Source: Nitrospiraceae bacterium (GTDB lineage: Bacteria; Nitrospirota; Nitrospiria; Nitrospirales; Nitrospiraceae). From it: 7,891 nucleotides of DNA. Below the pieces are notes generated by a model. It did not search any database. It was not told where the DNA came from and worked only from the letters and a program-made list of their open reading frames with translations. Positions 6,858 through 7,891 of this stretch are shown here, in pieces. The stretch covers positions 1-7,891 of the forward strand of contig SYGW01000028.1 of assembly GCA_005800255.1 (NCBI GenBank), written 5' to 3'. A program made the position numbers and the translations under genes. Within the stretch, counting starts at the first letter, position 1; each line of letters begins with the position of its first letter.

Positions 6858-7482
6858 ATGGAGAAATTAGTTGAAGGGTTTAAAAGGTTTCAGACGGAGG
6901 TCTTTGGAGCCAAGCGCGAGTTATTCAGCCGCCTGTCCGAAGGCCAAACCCCTCGCGCGCTGTTCATTACCTGCTCGGATTCACGTATCGACCCCACCTT
7001 GCCGACACAGACTGAGCCGGGCGAGCTATTCATTCTGCGGAATGCCGGGAACATCGTGCCTTCCTATGGGGAGACCATGGGGGGAGCACGGCCACGATCG
7101 AATATGCGATTGCCGTCCTGGGAGTCAAACATGTGATCGTATGCGGTCACACGGATTGCGGCGTGATGCGCGCGCTTCTCCATCCGGAATCGGTGGAGGA
7201 TCTGCCTGCTGTGAAGAGCTGGATGGTCCAGGCTGAGACGACGAGGCGCATCGTGCGGGAAAATACGCCGACCTCAAAGGAGATGACTTGCTGGTCACAA
7301 CCATCCAGGAAAACGTGCGGATTCAGCTCGATCACCTTAAAACCCATCCGGCCGTTGCCGTGCGGTTGAGACGCAGGACCCTGACCCTCCATGGCTGGGT
7401 CTATTCCATCCGCACCGGCGATATCTAGGCCTATGACGAAGACAAGGACGCGTTCGTCTCCCTGGCCGAGCCTGCAAAATAA
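6858..7482 (+). pseudogene. beta-class carbonic anhydrase, broken by frameshifts and a stop
   Basis: Reading across frames restores a beta-carbonic anhydrase of about 208 residues, a normal family length. It would interconvert CO2 and bicarbonate in the cytoplasm. Zinc and active-site residues are all visible: ITCSDSRID (Cys39, Asp41, Arg43), and VCGHTDCGVM with His at 7148-7150 and Cys at 7157-7159. A base is missing near 7079-7090, probably one G of the G6 run, since restoring it gives [10 protein letters not shown]. Another is missing near 7264-7266, where REN(Y)ADLKGDDLL needs one T. Near 7368-7381 a compensating -1/+1 pair seems to have changed LETQDLTL into LRRRTLTL. TAG at 7426-7428 then interrupts TGDI-AYDEDKDAFVSL, and the original stop is TAA 7480-7482. 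As it stands translation ends at 7136 after 93 residues, before the His/Cys ligands. ATG 6858 is chosen because AGGGAG (6845-6850) lies 7 nt upstream. All indels fall at short homopolymers, so sequencing error is possible, but the extra stop favours real decay. Confidence 0.85.
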
Positions 7483-7560
7483 CCACTGTGCCGGTTTGCG
7501 GAAGCCATTCGTTGAGCCGACGATGGCGATTCTTGTTCATGCCATGATAAATAAGAAGGT

Positions 7561-7891
7561 ATGCGATCTTTACGCCAGCTCGAAGAATTGCCGTTCGACA
7601 ATACCTATGCCCGCTTGCCCGAATCCTTCTACTCCAAGCTGCAACCCACTCCCTTTTCGTCGCCTCCCTATCTGATCAGTTTCAATCCCGCGGCGGCCGA
7701 ACTGATCGATCTCGATCCGGAACAAGCGAAGCGGCCTGAATTTGCCGGAGTGTTCGGCGGCAGCATGCTCGCGCCGGGGATGGAGCCGCTGGCCATGCTC
7801 TACTCAGGCCATCAGTTCGGGGTCTATGTGCCGCAGCTCGGCGATGGTCGCGCCATCCTCCTGGGCGAAGTGCGGAACGAACGGGGCGAGA
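7561..7891 (+). CDS. selO: SelO/YdiU family protein adenylyltransferase (3' end off the right edge)
   Basis: The first 110 residues match the N-terminus of SelO (YdiU, UPF0061), a pseudokinase-fold enzyme that transfers AMP from ATP to Ser, Thr or Tyr of target proteins and is linked to redox stress. Visible signatures are LPFDNTYARLPESFYSKL (10-27), the FNPAAAELIDLDP segment (41-53), GMEPLAMLYSGHQFG (73-87) and VPQLGDGRAILLGEV (90-104), which lead into the nucleotide-binding core. Family members are usually close to 480-500 residues, so most of the gene is missing. ATG 7561 is the first possible start, as TAA at 7552-7554 closes the frame just upstream. The purine-rich AAGAAGG ends only 1 nt before ATG, which is unusually close. 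It follows the carbonic anhydrase remnant by 78 nt with no terminator seen. A functional tie to carbon uptake is not indicated. Confidence 0.93.
   Translation, partial: MRSLRQLEELPFDNTYARLPESFYSKLQPTPFSSPPYLISFNPAAAELIDLDPEQAKRPEFAGVFGGSMLAPGMEPLAMLYSGHQFGVYVPQLGDGRAILLGEVRNERGE

Noticed and set aside
7133..7369. Separate small gene starting inside the anhydrase region
   Set aside because: Its first part is the middle of the beta-carbonic anhydrase in a shifted frame, and the sequence after about 7266 loses similarity because of the second frameshift.
1..7891. CRISPR array, tRNA, rRNA or insertion sequence
   Set aside because: I saw no regularly spaced repeats, no tRNA- or rRNA-like sequence and no transposase-like translation in the window.

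Overview
The window is a high-GC bacterial inorganic-carbon (CO2/bicarbonate) locus built from two divergent gene sets. Nothing in it fixes the taxon. Gene content, GC-rich codon use and protein style fit an autotrophic Nitrospirota (Nitrospira-like) bacterium, but that is inference from general familiarity.

Left, minus strand (about 5982 down to 1): a tightly packed operon read right to left. A possible 33-codon leader ORF overlaps the start of dabB/mpsA, a NuoL-like ion-translocating antiporter subunit of 566 aa. Next comes a second, divergent NuoM/NuoN-like membrane protein of 433 aa. Last is dabA/mpsB, a very long DUF2309 protein with 969 codons visible; its C-terminus lies off the left edge. 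DabA-DabB complexes (DAC, also called MpsAB) couple an ion gradient to one-way CO2 hydration, so bicarbonate accumulates in the cytoplasm. All four zinc-site residues expected in DabA are present (Cys492, Asp494, His765, Cys780). The stop/start overlaps of 13, 4 and 13 nt suggest translational coupling.

Middle (5983-6420): 438 bases with no convincing gene. It holds a branched, T7-tailed terminator-like structure on the minus strand just ahead of the dab operon, two further inverted repeats, a 10-bp-phased direct repeat, and a good sigma70-type promoter (TTGCCT-18-TATAAT) facing right.

Right, plus strand (6421-7891): a DUF2294/MpsC-like gene, a beta-class carbonic anhydrase broken by two net frameshifts and an in-frame stop (6858-7482), and the 5' part of selO (YdiU protein adenylyltransferase), which runs off the right edge. 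DUF2294 is the third member of the staphylococcal mpsABC system, so the locus carries MpsA, MpsB and MpsC homologues split over two divergent units, with a soluble carbonic anhydrase beside them that looks disabled. In Staphylococcus, MpsAB and carbonic anhydrase can substitute for each other, so decay of the anhydrase beside an intact dab operon is a coherent story. Sequencing error in homopolymers is the main alternative.

The points most worth a second look are the extra NuoM-like subunit between dabB and dabA, the Glu-to-Gln change in the NuoL-like channel, the enlarged DabA, the structured leader, and the broken anhydrase.
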